DNA of 64,000 nt. Source: Cyanoderma ruficeps. Lineage: Eukaryota; Chordata; Aves; Passeriformes; Timaliidae. Every line of letters begins with the position of its first letter. Within the stretch, counting starts at the first letter, position 1. The stretch covers positions 13,606,059 through 13,670,058 of the forward strand of contig VZDJ01007747.1 of NCBI GenBank assembly GCA_008694505.1, given 5' to 3'. The notes below the pieces were generated by a model. It saw only the letters and a program-made list of their open reading frames with translations. It had not been told where the DNA came from and did no database searches. Below, piece after piece: positions 36,818-50,064 of this stretch. The translations under genes were made by a program, and so were the position numbers.

Positions 36818-38169
36818 TATATATATGTAATGAAAATAAGCACAGAGTGTATCAAATATGATCATCAAATATTAAAGCTTTAAATATCTTAAATATTAAA
36901 AACGTGCATAGTTTCTCTTTTATCAATTTCTGTCTTATTTTCAGAGTTGGAGAATGTAAAACTTCAGTCAAATTAAAATGAATATGATTTAATTCATAAA
37001 AAAATGTTCTCTCAAACTGCAGCGTACACACAATTTACCTTTTATTCATGCAATAAAATCTACAGAAACTACTTAAAGATTTTGCTTTCAGAGAAATGTC
37101 TCTTTGTAGCAATCAACTTAAAAAACCCCTCCTCAGTCAGGCTGCTTTGACTATTTTTAGCAGTGGAACTTTGTATTTACTAATAAAAAAATCCATCAAA
37201 AAGTACCATTAGAGTTGATGACAGCTAAACGTGGAATAAAAGCTTCGCATTTAAGTATTTCAGGGTGTAATAACACCATTTTTAAAACTGTATCTGTATT
37301 TGGAAGTGATAAAAATGCTCCCATTTCCTGTTGTCTTGTGCTTCATGGTAAGAAACTGATGATTCATTCTTTCTTGCTGCTTTGGACAATTCATGGGTAT
37401 TGAGCACAATCCATCCTTGCAAAGGAACACAGGAGTTTTTATGTCCCTTTCAAACACTGAGCTTTGTGTTCTTCTGAGCAGCAATTGCAGCACTCTCACT
37501 CTGTTGGGCTAATAGAGATATGGTTTTTTGCTGTTGTAAGAGCTGAGCCTAGAAACAGAAACATGAAAGTTCAGTTTACGAGGAGATATGCTACAATTTC
37601 TAGCTGAAAAGTCAGCAGCAGCAAAAGATACTATCTTATTTAAAAAAAAATTATGTATGTGGTACATAAAAGTCCATTAGAATGTTTGATTCTTCCTTTT
37701 TGTCTTTTGACAGATGCAATTTTCAAGAAAATGATCCCCTGAAGAAAAGAGATGGAGATGAACCCAGTGATTCAAGAATGTTTAGGAAATGTCTTGTGGA
37801 ATGGGAGTAATTCATATAGATAGGTCCTTCAGGAGAAATCCTTAAAACCATCCATATATTTAGAAAGACATTATAAACACCTGTTACAAAGTTGAAACCT
37901 TCGGAATTTTTTTTTTAAAGTTATAGCTTATATTTTTGCAAAGAGAGCTCCAACTCATTTCTAGCTGCTCCTGATCCGTATTGCCACATTCCCAGCTAGA
38001 CTGTAGGAGTAGGGGAATCTCTTTCCACAGCAGGGAGAGCCTGATCTCTACAGGAAGGGAACATTTGCACACTTGAGTTCAGTGCTCTCTGTCGTAGTCA
38101 ACACAGCCATTGCATTCAGCGTGCTTCAGTAAAACTTCAGAGGGCTTCGAGTATCAGCACCATGTTATC

Positions 38170-38540
38170 TAGAAGTCTTTCATAACTTTTCTATGTAGCA
38201 GTCCCATGGGCAGCTCCACACAGCTCTGGCTCTTTCTCTCCTCTTACTTCTGCAGTCCCAGCTCACTGCTTCCTGTTCCTGGCACAGCTGCCTAACCCTG
38301 TCTGTCCCTCACATGACCTCCTACCTCTTCCTCCTCAAAGCACAGCCAGCAGACTCTCTGCCAACTAACTCACTCTTTTATCACACCCAGCTGTGAGGGC
38401 AAGGCTGTTCCCACTCTGGTAATTAGCACAGCTGCAGTATATCAGAGGCAGGATTGTCTTTAGCACTATCTCTGTCTGTCTCCCCATAGCTTTCTTCTCT
38501 CCATCTTCGTTACTGGCTGTACTCTCAGCTCAGTTAAGCT
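38170..38540 (-). promoter_or_regulatory. GC-richer patch with TATA-like box on minus strand
   Basis: About 370 bp that is GC-richer than its flanks. On the minus strand it carries GTGATAAAAGAGTG near 38368-38381, a TATA-like box, with a Glu/Gly-codon-like purine-rich sequence downstream. The layout resembles a diverged LTR or a stand-alone promoter. LTR ends, a polyadenylation signal and target duplication could not be identified, so the call is weak. Confidence 0.22.
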
Positions 38541-38932
38541 GTAGAGCACGCTAATCAATCCCCTTGTGAACTCAGATGCACCATCTTGCATATTTTGAAG
38601 TGTTCAGTAGGTGAGGTATAGGAATGAGAACTGCAGCATATCTTTGCATGGAACCTATCCTTCAGGAGGAGTCTAAATCCCACCAAGACCAATAAAAATG
38701 AAGAATTTAAGTACACAGTTTGTCTCAGGTCCTCAGAATTAAATCATGTCTTCAGTGACATCTTAGGGAATTTTGCCAAAAATCAACTCCATCTAAGTGA
38801 AAGAAAAGAACTAGGTTATCCAGTAAAAGAAACCACCTGTCATTCAAATGCAGCATATTTGCCTCCTGAAATGATGTTATATCAGGATTTTTTAGCAACC
38901 ATTTTTAAGGAGAACATGAAATCAGAAATAAG

Positions 38933-39026
38933 TTACACATCTGAAGAATGAATGGACATGCAGGCATTTTTTTAGAGTATTACACATCTGAAGAATGAAT
39001 GGACATGCAGGCATTTTTTTAGAGTA
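38933..39026. repeat. 47-bp perfect tandem duplication
   Basis: Two identical, directly adjacent 47-bp units (38933-38979 and 38980-39026), followed by the first three bases of a third. Zero mismatches imply recent origin or a polymorphic or assembly-derived copy number. Confidence 0.95.
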
Positions 39027-42000
39027 TTATGATTTTAAACTTTTACTCTTATTTAGTTCTTGTTCTTTCAAGAAAGCACTACAGTACATTATCTGTAAAA
39101 TAGAAAGAATTTAAACCACTATTTTTAAAAACCAAAAGAAACATGGGTAAGACCAACATGTGCCTGGAACAAATTTGGTGTGACTGACCTTGATTTGGCA
39201 GAGAATGAAGGCAGCCTTGACTGAATAGCCACTTGATGTCCCTACTCATTATATTTTTTTATGATTTCTATGAAAAATAAAAAAGTGAAGAAAACTTTAA
39301 GCAACTGCTTGCAGTCATAATACTACTTTACAGCTGAAAAGCAGCTGTTCTAGTATTTGAATTACCATCATAAGGCACATTAATTCAAGAAAATGTGATA
39401 AAACATTCACCTATAATACAAAGGTTTTCCTTGGGAAAACCTGTTCCCATTACTTAAGATATATTACTCTTTAGTGTGTGTATCTGAAGGGCTTTCACTG
39501 AATGTGAATTTTCTTCTAATTTTGTGCCCAAAATACTTTCAGGGAATGCTAAGCTTGCCAATACATTAAGTTGTATCTTGAATATTTGCACACAAATATA
39601 GGACAAACTTTGAATTTCATATAAAGGGACATTCTTCTAATTTCCGTAGAAAAAGTGTTGGCCACTCAAGCTGATACTGTAGCCAGCAGTTGCATCACTT
39701 ATTATGCCACGTAGGGATCAATAAAGTAATACATAAATATTTATTATCCCTTGAAATATTTTTCATTATTATTCACTCATAACAAATTACTCACTGGAAT
39801 ATTCTATTCTATTTAAATAATAAGGTAATAATGTGATTAATCCCATTATCCAATGAGTTTCATTATCCAAAACCACAATGAAACAACCAGTGGGATACTG
39901 TTGGACTGAAAGATCTTGTTTGAAAAGCATTGCTAATATTTGTCAGTCAGAAAACCTTATCCAGTAGTGAGGGGTACTTAGGTGTTGAAGTAAATACTGA
40001 CTTTTTCAGCCATTTCATGACTGAAGCTAGCCAGTCTACGAGTTGACATAAAATTTCAATGGGTGCTCAGAAACTTGAAATCTGTGATCTCATTGAACTC
40101 AAGATATTAAGAAATTGTCTGTGTCCATAATAACAAATTCTTCCTCTATTCATAGGAAATAAAGGAGAAAAATCTCACCAGTTTTGTTCCATGTGTCAAC
40201 AACTTTCAACGCAGGTTAAACTGTAAGCAAATCAGTTCTCTGTCTGATTTCAAGCTTTTAATTTGTTCCAGAATTAGCACTAGCCTGAGGGGATTTCACA
40301 GAAAGAAAAGCAGTGTCTTATCAACCAGAAAGGACAGGAAGGGGAAAGAGGGAAGGAGGAAAAAGAAAGTGGGAAACTGTTACCATCTATCTCTATGAAT
40401 TTGATATAATAAAAATAATGTCCAGTATTCAAATGCTTTAGAGAAATACATTTATCAATGTATTTTTAAGGCATGATTTCTTTTTTCACACATGTCATTA
40501 CATGGACTAGGATTGCTTGTAAGTGGTTTGTAAGAAAAAATGTAGTACTTAATATAAATTGAGACAAAATATTTGATCATAAAGCTAAAAATTGTCTGAT
40601 ATTGTAAATGAGGAAGAAGGTAATATACACCTTAATTTCCCACTTCCCAACTTTACTTTCATTTTTCTATGAATTTAGATCTTAAATAGAAAGTATCATT
40701 TAAATTTAAGTATTAGTATAAATCTAGCAGTATGTCAAATGAAAAAAACTCTGTATTTCTTCTATTACTAAAATACACAAGCACAATTATGTGTGATCTA
40801 TGAAAACAATGTTTATCAAAATACCTGAAAGGTGTCGCTGTTCTGTATTTTAATAAATAGACTCAGCAGTGTGAACAATTAGAAAAAATTAAAAAAGAAT
40901 ATAGAATTCATTTGTCAAACTAATTCAAAACCGATCAGTGAACAGCTAAACGTATACCCCTGTTTTTTTTGCCACAGGATTTTCCTGTGTTATCTTGCAA
41001 ACTTCTGGGAAACTTGTAAAGAAATAAAGCAACAGGGTGCCTCAAGGTTCCTCTGCCATGGCAGTCAAAACCTCAGATCTTCTATTAAGTCCAGTGACTC
41101 CGAAACACCCAGTGTGTCTCTGAGCAGGCACAAAGTTTGCAGAACAGTCATCAAAATGTTGGTTCTGTTACCTTTCAAGACCAGGTCTCTTGGCAAGCAT
41201 TTACATCACACTGTGGGCAACATTAGTAATTTTTCATAGTTAAATGTGAATTTACAAAATAAGTGTCCAGTTTTAATACATAGAGTATAACTTTTGGTAC
41301 CTTACAAAAACATTAAAAGCTCAGTGAGGTTTACAATTTGAAAAATATTAGCTTTCAACCCCAAGTTCTTTTTGCAGTGAAAAAACTAAAAAGCTGCAAA
41401 AATTGTGTTGCTCTGTGAAAAATCTTTTTCTTTACTTAAAGCGAACTGGATATCATCTGAACTGTTAAGTGTAATGGCACTAGGGAAAACAAACATCTTA
41501 ATTTCTGAACAAGTGAAACACATACCAAAAATATCCCCAAATATTAAATATTGTGACTAAAAACATGATCTGGAAAGTATATCCTCTGACAATTATGTGG
41601 GGTTTTGGATCTAATTTAGAATATATTTTTTTTATTATATTAAGATTCTTACTGATTGAAATTAGACACTGCAGAGTACTCCATTGTAGCTAAAGTGATA
41701 CACTTTATTTTAAAGTTTAAATTAATTGAGCTTCGTTTTTGGAAGGAAAAATGAGCTTCGTTCAGTTATGCAGTATTTCAGGTTAATCTTCAGAAGTACT
41801 GATTAAGTAATTGCACTGTAAAAGAACCCATGTTCTGCTTCTGACTCCAAATGAAATTTTCTTCCTAGAATAAGAGGAAGTATTTCCAAGAGCCTGAAAT
41901 CCTCCTGATTTTTTTTTCCTTAGAGGTCACTTGAAAAGTTTTTGACCTTGAAAAGTATCAAAGCCAGTATTTTTCTTATTAAAAAAGAAAGAAAAAAGAA

Positions 42001-44976
42001 AGGGAAAAAACCAAAAGAAATAAAATAAGAGATTATACTCTCCAGTACTTTAGATTTCAATGTATATTGTGTCATGTTAAAAGGCTCTCATGAAAATTCT
42101 AATCCATCTAGTACAACATAATATATAAATCATGTACAATCTATTATTTTCTGCCAAAGAAAATATTGATTCTGCAGAATGATAGCATTTGTCTTTCAAA
42201 CATGTAGCATCTTTCTGGATACATTTTGCCACAAAGTGTAGCTTGTGATTATAGATAAGTTCAAAAATAGCACATAAAGGACATGGCAAAAAACCACCAA
42301 ACATTAAATTCTGTTGTATGATTTTGAGGATAACAGGGAAAGCTGAAAGTTATAGCTATGTTTATGTTTTCTGTACAGCAACAGGAAATAGCAGAATGTC
42401 ACACAGCCTCGCTGGAGATTCAGAATAAAAGTGTCAAAATGGAGAGAAAGGAGTAGAAGAAATAATTTCGAAAAGCACAACAATCTAGATAACAATCATA
42501 GTAAAGTCAGACAACTGTGAACCCCAGTTTCAGATGTTAGAACAGCTGAAAGCAACTATTGTTGCTTCAACAATAAAGGCACTTCCATATACAGAATCTT
42601 GATGCCTAATGGCAATTATTAGGATGGTAGATGGAGGAAGAGAAAGAGCAAAAAGTTACTGGTCCTTCAGCTATCTGCCCTTTAACAAGCCAGTGGTTCT
42701 TCAGTGTGTCGATTATCAGAATAGCATTGCAGGGACATATTTCAACACAACAGGGTAGTCTCCACAAGAAGAAAAGTAATCAGAAACTGATTTGACTCAA
42801 TGGACCAAATCCTTCCCTCATGTTACTTCAAACCGCTCGTAGTTTCAGAACGACCTGATACATGTTTTCTCTGTCAGCTGAACATGGTCTACCCACAGGA
42901 AGAATTTTCAAAGGCTTATCTCAAAAATAATGAAGTACAAACCTCATGCCAAAAGAGTAGGGTTTTGTTTTACCCAGAGAGAATTTAAGATGGCTTTCTC
43001 TTCCTGGACAAAAAAGAGATAAACAAATTTCAGCCTTGCATAAGGTGAGGGGTGGGAAGGAAAGTGAAGCAGCTGATTAGTTTAGAAATGGTGCAATGAA
43101 GGTAATAAGACTTTTCTAAACTCAGAGAAGAATCCTATTGAACACTAGGCACTAACTAGCAACTAAATACTTCTGAACTCATATTTTTTCCTGCTAAATT
43201 AAAAGCAAAGGTCTAATCATTTTATAACTGAAAACAATGGGAATGGTGCAAGAACCTTAGCAAAACTAACTTTTCGGATACTAAATGTAAATTACAGAGC
43301 TTTCATTTGGGGTGGACCGAACACATGTTTACATGTGAGCATACACCTTAATGACAGATGAAACAGAGACATTACAAAGTGTCATATTTTTACTGGAAGT
43401 TAACCCAAGTGCTATTATTCTGTGTGAGAAACAATCAATCCAAGTACTGCCAGATACCATTAATACTTTACAATATATCAAAACCCCTTTAGTTTTATTT
43501 ATAAAACCTAAACAAGGACAAGAAAACCCAATGCAGTCAACAAAGCAGCACACTTATTACAGGATATTGGATATATGGAACAAATCGTAAGAACAGTTCT
43601 AGGTATTTCCCATGACAAGGAAATAAAGTCTTATTTTAGGTATTAGCCCATTTTTTTTTTTAATATTTAAAATATATATGCCCTTCATTCATTTGTTTAT
43701 ATATTTAAAGAAAATCTCTACTATTTCTCTACAAGCATACATGTAAATGTAAATATATATAAATTTGTATGTCTAAATACATAAATGCATATGCATATGT
43801 GTCTTATCAGTTTTATTATCTATTCATGTACATCTTAATTTTGAATCATCTGGGTTTTACCAGTCTTTTGTTCGTTACTCCTCCTTAAGTTACTGATATT
43901 GTTTCCTAATTTTAAAACTAGTTTAATCTAATCACTTGTGAATGGCAGTGGCTGGAGAATTTGAGAACAGAATAATTTTTCCTTAATGAGCAATCTACTC
44001 ACAATGAATACAGAACACAGCCAAGAGCATTATATTGGATAAAATATATATGAAGTGCAGTTTATTAATGATTGATCAAAGTTTATTTCAAATCAGTGAC
44101 CTGAATCAGGATATTGTTCTGAACAGTAATTATTTAACACAATATTTAGCCCAAGACTGAAACATACTGGCATGTTCATAACTGCTGCCATATAGGAAAT
44201 AACACATAAAATGAATTGTGATCATAAATAATATGAACATATAAAAAAATCTTGCCATTTTCTGTATTTACACACAGGAAATATTTTAATAGATTTATTG
44301 TAAAAATTATTCTGCATACAGTGTACACATCATGTGGGAAAATATATTCAAGCTATTTACAGAAATCAGAGTTCTATTTAGGCTACTGTGATTTTCCAAG
44401 GAAAATGTCTTCATTTAAATATATATATGACGAGCAGATTGCAGAAGTGAATAATTCAGTCAAGAAATAATATCAAGAGACAATTTCAGAGCTCACAAAG
44501 TGTGCTACATTATCAGATGGTTGATAAATAATATAATAAACTGATAACTCTTAATAAACTCCATCCACAAAGCAGCTTTGTTTTAAACTCACATAATTTG
44601 TTAAAATAAAAAGCTTTTTTTAATAAAAGGACTCTTTATTATATACCTATCCTGAAAAGACCCTTTATAATACAATATGCTTTAAAGAAAACAATCACAT
44701 TTCAATAATTTTCCAGAGAGTAGCAAGGAGATTTACAAATGGGAAAACAGATATGTAAAATATTTTGCTTTTCTCTTGAACTTTTCTTGCAAAACTCTAA
44801 AAGAAGGTTCCTTAAAGTTCTGAAATTCTAAAGTTTCAATCTATAAAAGATTTGGATTACAGTAAGCAAATGCTCACCTTTAACATTTTCCAGAAATCTG
44901 AAAACAATATAAACTCCTTGAAAAGTATTGCATACTCAGTCTTTACATTTACATCTTCAATTTGTGCTTACAATTG

Positions 44977-44994
44977 AAAAAAAAAAAAAAAAAA
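44977..44994 (+). repeat. 18-nt poly-A run
   Basis: Longest uninterrupted homopolymer noticed in the window. No AATAAA or coding remnant directly upstream marks it as a retrocopy tail. Confidence 0.9.
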
Positions 44995-47900
44995 GGTAAC
45001 CATGCAAGTATGATAAGGAAGGAAAAATCATACTTGCTTCTTGACTGAAAAACAAAATATGAGAGAAAGAAAATGTTCCTTCTCAGTCCTTTGCCACATG
45101 TGGGCATGCTAAGGGATTGCAGCTGCACTTGACAAGTCACCATTTACTTTCTCTATCTCATTTCAAGGCGTCACTTGGGGCAGACAGGTTTTGCAGCCTT
45201 TTTATTTTCTCAAAGTGGGGTAGACCAGTGTTCAAACAGCCACCTCTGTGAAATGTTAAGCTTGGCAACCCTAGCCTGGTAGCTGTAATGTTATGATGGC
45301 ATCCTAAAAGAAATGTTTCATCTTTCTGTATTACTTAAAACTAGTCCTAATTTTAATATTAATTCAAATTTCAAAAGCTGTCTTACTAGTAAGAAAAATT
45401 ATTTCATGTTTCTTCCTTAAGTTATTCTTAATGATTTGGTTTGCATCCTTTTACATTTATAACTAGCAAGTGCAAGTTACATTTGACAGGCTGGTTTTAG
45501 GTTTTTATATTCATCGTTGATCAATTCCCTCCATTATGAATTATTTTTCATCTCTTACTGAAAACATTTCCAGTGTGTTTTCAACAGCCAGAACTATGTC
45601 TGAACTTTTCATCTTCTATGGCTTGCAATTGGTCACTTTATTTGCAGGCATTTGTTCCCTTTTCAGACTGACTGAAACCTTTGAAAAAGGAAACTAATGA
45701 AAAGGGAATAATTAAAAAATAATAACAACAAAAGAAGACTAAAGAAAAGTCAATAATATTTTTTAAAAAATCAGACACTTGTGTTTACATGGGAATATTC
45801 TGCTTTAAGATCCTTGTTTATATAGGAAACACAAAGACCACAGAAAGCTCAGTTAAGATGCTGGAGAAGTATAATTTTATTTTTTTCCTACTCTCATACT
45901 TTCACCAATGGCCTGTGAGAAACTAGACTCAGCAGACTAGTGAAATTAGGGTGAGTGGAGCTGTGCTTTCACATTACAAATATTTTTATGTTACATTTCT
46001 ATCACTACTATTCCCAAATCTTTGTGGGAGGAAACACCTATGAGATAAAACATCTGTATTCCTGCACAGCAAGTAATAAGTGAACCCAGCAAAAATGCAA
46101 AACTCTTAAAAATTGATAATTAATGCCATTTAGCAATTTTTTCTATGATTTTAAAGTTTTATCTTCTCCTCTAAACCGAAATTATTGAAGTACAAAAATA
46201 ATGCCATAATGTTGACAGGCTAATGGGAGATGAGCACTAGCCATGGAAGAAGTGGAAATGATACCTATTTCAAATTGTTAAAACTGTAAATTTAATAAGC
46301 TAGAAAACAGAATTTTCATATTTCAAGGAGTTTTTTGTTATTATCCTCTAGGTGGTATTTCTGTAGCTTTTGTTTTGATATTAAAGTTATTAAACTTGCC
46401 TCTTCTATTCTCATTACCAGAATATTTTATGGGTAAATCCACTTAAGGAACCTATTGTGCTTTCTGATCAAAGTGGAAAATGAAGCCAGGTTATAATAAG
46501 CAATTTAATTTTTAATGAGCTGATTGAGACCCAAGGTCATAACAAAGGACACAAACCAACCAGACAAAAAAACCCCAAACAACAACAAAATTCCCAGCAC
46601 AGAACACTAATGACAGCACACTACACATGACCTGGGCAAAATAATATTTGGCAAACTACATCTAAGAACTATCCCACTTGTATTTTTTATTTTCTTTCAG
46701 AACCCTGACTAAGTCTAAGTAAGGTGTAGCATATTAAATAATACAGAAGCACATAAAAATGCATGAGACTTGTTTTCTGAAAAGAACTTAGCAAGGGTGT
46801 TTATTGAATGTAAATTTCCCAAGCTCAAGTTTAAATGCTACAGCTACAAGCTGAACATTTAACCCTCTAATGTCTTTTATAACACCTTAGAAGGTAGCTA
46901 ACTACTGCCTTGGAGTATAATTCTGCCAGAATGTTGCATGTAACTTCCACTCACGTTCTTGGGATTTGGCCTTTCAGTCTTCAGAAATAATAAATCATAG
47001 GTAAGGAGAATCTTTACCCAAACATGGTGCCCCTGCTTTCTTTGCAGCTTGTAAATTAAGTCATGAAATTTTACTTGGCATATTCTTTGTTTTTTTTTCC
47101 AGTAGACTTTCTTACAGCTTTCTCTAGCAGTAGAAATATTTATTCCACTAAGCCCTCTAGTAAGCACTTTATGTTCAAGACACACATCATTTTAGCCTGA
47201 CAAAACTGCTCTCTGCATTGCAAGTAATGTCCTTATGAAACACACTCTGTCTCATTAAAGGAATATAAAATTTAAAATTAAATTAGATATACCTTTACAC
47301 CTAGCAGACTATAAGCAATAGAGAAGATGCTAATGAGTTCTGCAGGTTCTACAGGTAGTCCATGGATCAAGTCTAGCCCACAGGATGCTTTCATCTGCTT
47401 TACTAGCTTTTCTCTAGGGAAGAGAAGCAACTATTTGAGCAGCTAATTGCTGCTGGCACAGGTAAGCACTTCATTGTGGTACTGTCACTGCCTCTACTTT
47501 CCTAGTGGGAAGGGAGAGCAAAGAAGCGGAGAGGGTGGACAAAACTGCCCCCATTGAAAGAGAAAGAGAAAAGGTACCCCTACAGACCTCCCAAAAATTC
47601 TTTCTAAATGGCAGAAACCCCGAAAGAGGCACATGCCCATGTTGGTAACACCCAGCAGAGCCATGAACTGCAACTTTAATGAAAGTCCAAGAATCTAAAG
47701 GAAGAAGTGAAGTCCAGCTGCTGTGGCTGTTATGGTGGCAGTGACCCTGCTTGGAAAGTTTATTCAATTCCTCAAAACAATTTTTCTTAGTGAAATGTCC
47801 CTCCCTCCCTTTCTCTCCATTACTAACAGCATATGCCAACTCAGTACTACCAAGAGTTGGACAATAGAATAAATATAAGTATTAGCTCTCTAGTAAAGTA

Positions 47901-48367
47901 TGACTGAAAAGGTATCTAATGTATTTCCTCCATCTCCAGGTTAATATTGGAGGAGCAGAGGAGGACAACTGCCCTAAGTGATCAAGAGGCTTCCTGTGGA
48001 CCACAGAACACCATTTGAGAACTGCTAACATGCATGATCAGTTATTTAAATACATAATAATACAAAAAACATTAAAATTAATGTAATCTCATAAGATGCT
48101 GCATATACATATACGTTTGTATATTATATTACCCATTTCAGGTGGGTTGCAGGTGTGAAATCTCACTTGTTAGCTGTACAGGAGAAAGGCATGGCTTTCT
48201 CTCTCCTAGTAAAAAGAACAGCTTGCCACAACAAGTGTTTATTCTGAAATTCATCATTAGATGTTTTGCTATTTCTTTGTCTGGTGTTTTTCCTTCCATT
48301 TTGTTTAAAAAAATAACTTACCAGTCAGTGCCTCTGAGATATTGTCCACATAATTTTTTATTTCTGT

Positions 48368-48435
48368 AAAAAGGAGAAAGAAGAGGAGAAGAAAAAGAAG
48401 AAAGAGGAAGAGAAGAAGGTGGAAAAAAGAGGAAG
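48368..48435 (+). repeat. Purine tract (GA-rich)
   Basis: Uninterrupted 52-nt purine run (48368-48419), one T, then 15 more purines, with further GA-rich sequence to about 48463. Possible triplex-forming DNA or a decayed GAA/GGAA repeat. Confidence 0.85.
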
Positions 48436-49286
48436 TGCAAAGGAAAGAAGAAAGAAGGAACAGAGATTGATACCCAGTGAGGATGTTTTGTTTGCAAAAA
48501 GAATCTAAAAGAATGAGGAGAGGGAATGGAAATGTTAAAAAATACAAGGAGTAAGTGAAGAGAGGACTAATAACTCAGTGGAGATAGCACCATGAACCTA
48601 AGTGTTTTAATTCGTTGTTTCAATAGAAAAGATGTACAAAAAGGTGATAGAATATAATTTTAAATATGGTGTACATATGCACACTATCCATTACTTGCAC
48701 AGTGTAAGTTTCATTACCGTATTCTATCTGTATATTATTATTATAGTGTGTTACTCTACTGTACCTGGAAGAGATGTCATCAGTAGCAACAGAGTAACAG
48801 GATTGGAAGGCTGCTTCTTCTGAAAGTGCACAGAGAAGGACACATTGCTTCACACCTTTTTGGGAAAAATGATAGAGACCAGACAACTCTGATATAAAAT
48901 ATAAATGCATTTTTCTTGCCAAACTGATGCTAGAAAAGCTTTACAATAGCTCTCTACTTGCTTTAAAAAAAACTGTCAGAAAAATATTATTAATCACTTA
49001 GTTTTGAACTGTTTAATATATCCTTGAGCATATATGGATGATACATATTTAAATTGTGCCAGATATACACTGATTATTCTGTTTAAATGTTTAATTCTGA
49101 CTTAAAACTATATTTTGCTTTATTTTTGGAGACTTCAAAAGATTAACCTTCTTTCTGTTTCTGTTCAGATAGTTGAAAAAACCGAGACTATTTCCTCAGT
49201 CTAAAACTCTAAAAACCAATGCACTGTTTGCTATTATTTTCCCCTTCAATTCCTCTAACTTATCCTGAGCTCTTGTCAATTTTCAG

Positions 49287-49367
49287 AAACTATACCTCTG
49301 TCTTCAAGCATGGTGGTGGATTTTGGATTGTCAGCTGAAAATACAAACAACAAACCAGCAGTTGCAG
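49287..49367 (+). CDS. Candidate symmetric 81-nt exon, unrecognised
   Basis: The acceptor CTCTTGTCAATTTTCAG ends at 49286 and the donor CAG/GTAATA starts at 49368. The 81-nt segment is open in one frame, phase 1 at both ends, encoding TIPLSSSMVVDFGLSAENTN followed by NKPAVA. Phase 1-1 exons are typical of inserted modules in extracellular proteins, but the peptide is not recognised and there is no neighbouring exon to anchor it. Confidence 0.22.
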
Positions 49368-50064
49368 GTAATAAGATTTGCTAGTAGCATAAATTACATA
49401 TAGGACGGATGCCCAAGACCATATTGGTCATGATGGAACTAGGTGTTTATTAACACAGTACTGACAAAATGGTATAAACACATTTTGCATTAACATAAAA
49501 ACAACATAATTCCTGGAAGCACTCTGGAGTAACATTGAATTTAAAGAAATCAATATCATTTACTAGAGAAAAGAAGCTCAAAACTCTGTATTTGTCAATA
49601 TCAACCAACTCAAGTTTCTGTACCTGCAGTACATATTTCTTGCATAGGTAAGAGAGTGACAGCACATATATCTTTTCACCTGTTACAGGATGTAACCATA
49701 ACAAACTTAATACCATGCTTTGGCAGTAGGAGTGTAGAGTAAAAATATCCTTAGTCACAGTTCTGAGAATGACAGAAATTTGTCATAGACTGAAATTTGT
49801 AGTCTCCTGTGCTCAAAATGCCAAGACAACTTGTCAAATTTTTCAATCAAAAACGTTCTTTCTTTTACAAGTCTTGACATTGAACTAGTACACTCAGTGA
49901 CTTTGTACAATACAAGTTTGGAAATGGCAAATACACGATGGCAAATTGCATTTGAAAAAGCAACACAATCACCACGTGGTCCTCTCACATTATCTGAAAG
50001 CAGGAGGCAATTTCATGGCAATTCAAAGACACCAGCAATATCTATTACAAATAATCATGAGGCA
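49368..50064. other. Unannotated stretch upstream of the RT relic
   Basis: No feature can be firmly called. The part from about 49950 may still belong to the degraded retrotransposon, since the frame leading into NCYNYCG runs through it. Confidence 0.4.

Larger units (their letters stand above)
36818..49286. other. 12-kb AT-rich stretch, no gene recognised
   Basis: Mostly featureless. Listed separately are the GC-richer patch at 38170-38540, the 47-bp duplication at 38933, an 18-A run at 44977-44994 and the purine tract at 48368. The 122-codon minus frame at 47471-47839 has ordinary-looking residues but no splice context or recognised homology. Confidence 0.5.

Noticed and set aside
47471..47839. 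122-codon minus-strand frame
   Set aside because: Low-complexity Ser/Leu-rich middle, no splice or start context, no family recognised; probably chance in a GC-richer patch.
48142..48369. Plus-strand open segment after an acceptor-like TTACCCATTTCAG
   Set aside because: No usable donor nearby and the rest of the frame is hydrophobic AT-rich noise.
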